Shown: one piece after another, positions 7,315 to 7,828 of the stretch
How the letters are laid out: each line of letters starts with the position of its first letter
Position numbering within the stretch: the stretch's first letter is position 1
Program-made: the position numbers and the translations under genes
Notes under the pieces: model-generated
Told to the model about the DNA's origin: nothing
What the model saw: only the letters and a program-made list of their open reading frames with translations
The model's database searches: none
Source of the DNA: JBJHBY01 sp050485745
GTDB taxonomy: Bacteria; Pseudomonadota; Gammaproteobacteria; Pseudomonadales; CAMLJR01
Length of the DNA stretch: 7,828 nt
Reading direction: 5' to 3'
Assembly (NCBI GenBank): GCA_050485745.1
Contig: JBJHBY010000172.1
Location: 1 to 7,828 of the forward strand

Positions 7315-7828
7315 ATGTCGACGGAGTTCAAGCAGGCGGCCCTGGATTACCACGCCAGGCCGGTGCCGGGGAAAATCAGCATCGAGCTGACCAAGCCCGC
7401 TGAGACCCAGGCCCATCTTGCCCTGGCTTACAGCCCGGGTGTCGCAGAGCCGGTCCGTGAAATTGCCCGCGACCCCCTGCTTGCCTACCAGTACACCGCC
7501 AAGGGCAACCTCGTGGCGGTCATTTCCGACGGCACGGCCATCCTTGGCCTGGGTAACCTTGGTCCGCTGGCGAGCAAGCCGGTGATGGAGGGCAAGGCCC
7601 TGCTGTTCAAGCGTTTTGCCGGCATTGATTCAATCGATATCGAGGTGGACGCCGAGAGTCCGCAAGCTTTCATTGATACAGTGAGCCGTATTGCCGGAAC
7701 GTTCGGCGGCATCAACCTCGAGGACATCAAGGCGCCGGAGTGCTTCGAGATCGAGCGCATCCTGATCGAGCGCTGCGATATACCGGTGTTTCACGACGAC
7801 CAGCACGGTACCGCCATTGTCTCGGCGG
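7315..7828 (+). CDS. maeB: Malic enzyme, MaeB type (N-terminal part, cut by window edge)
   Basis: Malic enzyme oxidatively decarboxylates malate to pyruvate and CO2 with reduction of NADP+ (or NAD+), linking the TCA cycle to pyruvate and NADPH supply. The first 171 residues are present and the frame is open to the edge. Family signatures are LALAYSPGVAEPV (35-47, catalytic Y39), YTAKGNLVAVISDGTAILGLGNLG (60-83), KPVMEGKALLFKRFAGID (88-105, catalytic lysine K94), NLEDIKAP (134-141, metal-site E136/D137) and HDDQHGTA (160-167). The N-terminus ALDYH..PVPGKI is typical of the bacterial MaeB class rather than the MaeA class. The start at 7315 is supported by GAGAGAG at 7304-7310. Whether it is the short form (about 420 residues) or the long form with a C-terminal phosphotransacetylase-like domain (about 760) cannot be seen. 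Cofactor preference is inferred from class only. Confidence 0.93.
   Translation, partial: MSTEFKQAALDYHARPVPGKISIELTKPAETQAHLALAYSPGVAEPVREIARDPLLAYQYTAKGNLVAVISDGTAILGLGNLGPLASKPVMEGKALLFKRFAGIDSIDIEVDAESPQAFIDTVSRIAGTFGGINLEDIKAPECFEIERILIERCDIPVFHDDQHGTAIVSA

Overview
The window is an ordinary chromosomal segment of a GC-rich gammaproteobacterium. It carries eight protein genes, all housekeeping, and I see no mobile element, CRISPR array, tRNA or rRNA. The gene order (malic enzyme, secreted nuclease, rpmE, priA, argS, SPOR/FtsN-like protein, hslV, hslU) matches, from memory, the Pseudomonas aeruginosa PA5046-PA5054 neighbourhood. It also overlaps the E. coli arrangement, where priA and rpmE are divergent and ftsN precedes hslVU. 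HslV has a short N-terminal extension before its catalytic threonine, as in many beta- and some gammaproteobacteria rather than the enterics. A deep-branching gammaproteobacterium is plausible, but the genus cannot be fixed from this window.

Minus strand, read right to left. priA (5854-3650) encodes the replication restart helicase. After 126 bp that hold a candidate promoter, argS (3523-1838) is followed after one base by an FtsN-like SPOR gene (1836-1285), with a perfect Shine-Dalgarno inside the end of argS. Then comes a 73-bp gap holding a near-consensus sigma-32 heat-shock promoter, hslV (1211-672), a 107-bp gap filled in part by six copies of a 7-bp repeat, and the first 188 codons of hslU (564 to the left edge). 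argS and the SPOR gene look like one transcript. hslVU can be transcribed from its own heat-shock promoter and probably also by read-through.

Plus strand. rpmE (6165-6386, ribosomal protein L31) is preceded by a strong extended -10 promoter and a leader of about 150 nt with mutually exclusive hairpins. A gene for an exported staphylococcal-nuclease-type protein with an extra C-terminal domain starts 4 nt after rpmE. After a 90-bp gap the start of a MaeB-type malic enzyme gene runs off the right edge. Candidate priA and rpmE promoters lie back to back in the 310-bp divergent region.

I do not see an undescribed gene system. The features that merit a second look are regulatory or structural: the heptanucleotide array between hslV and hslU, the sigma-32 promoter, the switch-like rpmE leader, the HslV propeptide, the compact FtsN-like protein with a possible FtsN-activation motif, and the two-domain secreted nuclease. 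Most other long reading frames, including a 752-codon one antisense to argS and priA, are high-GC shadows.
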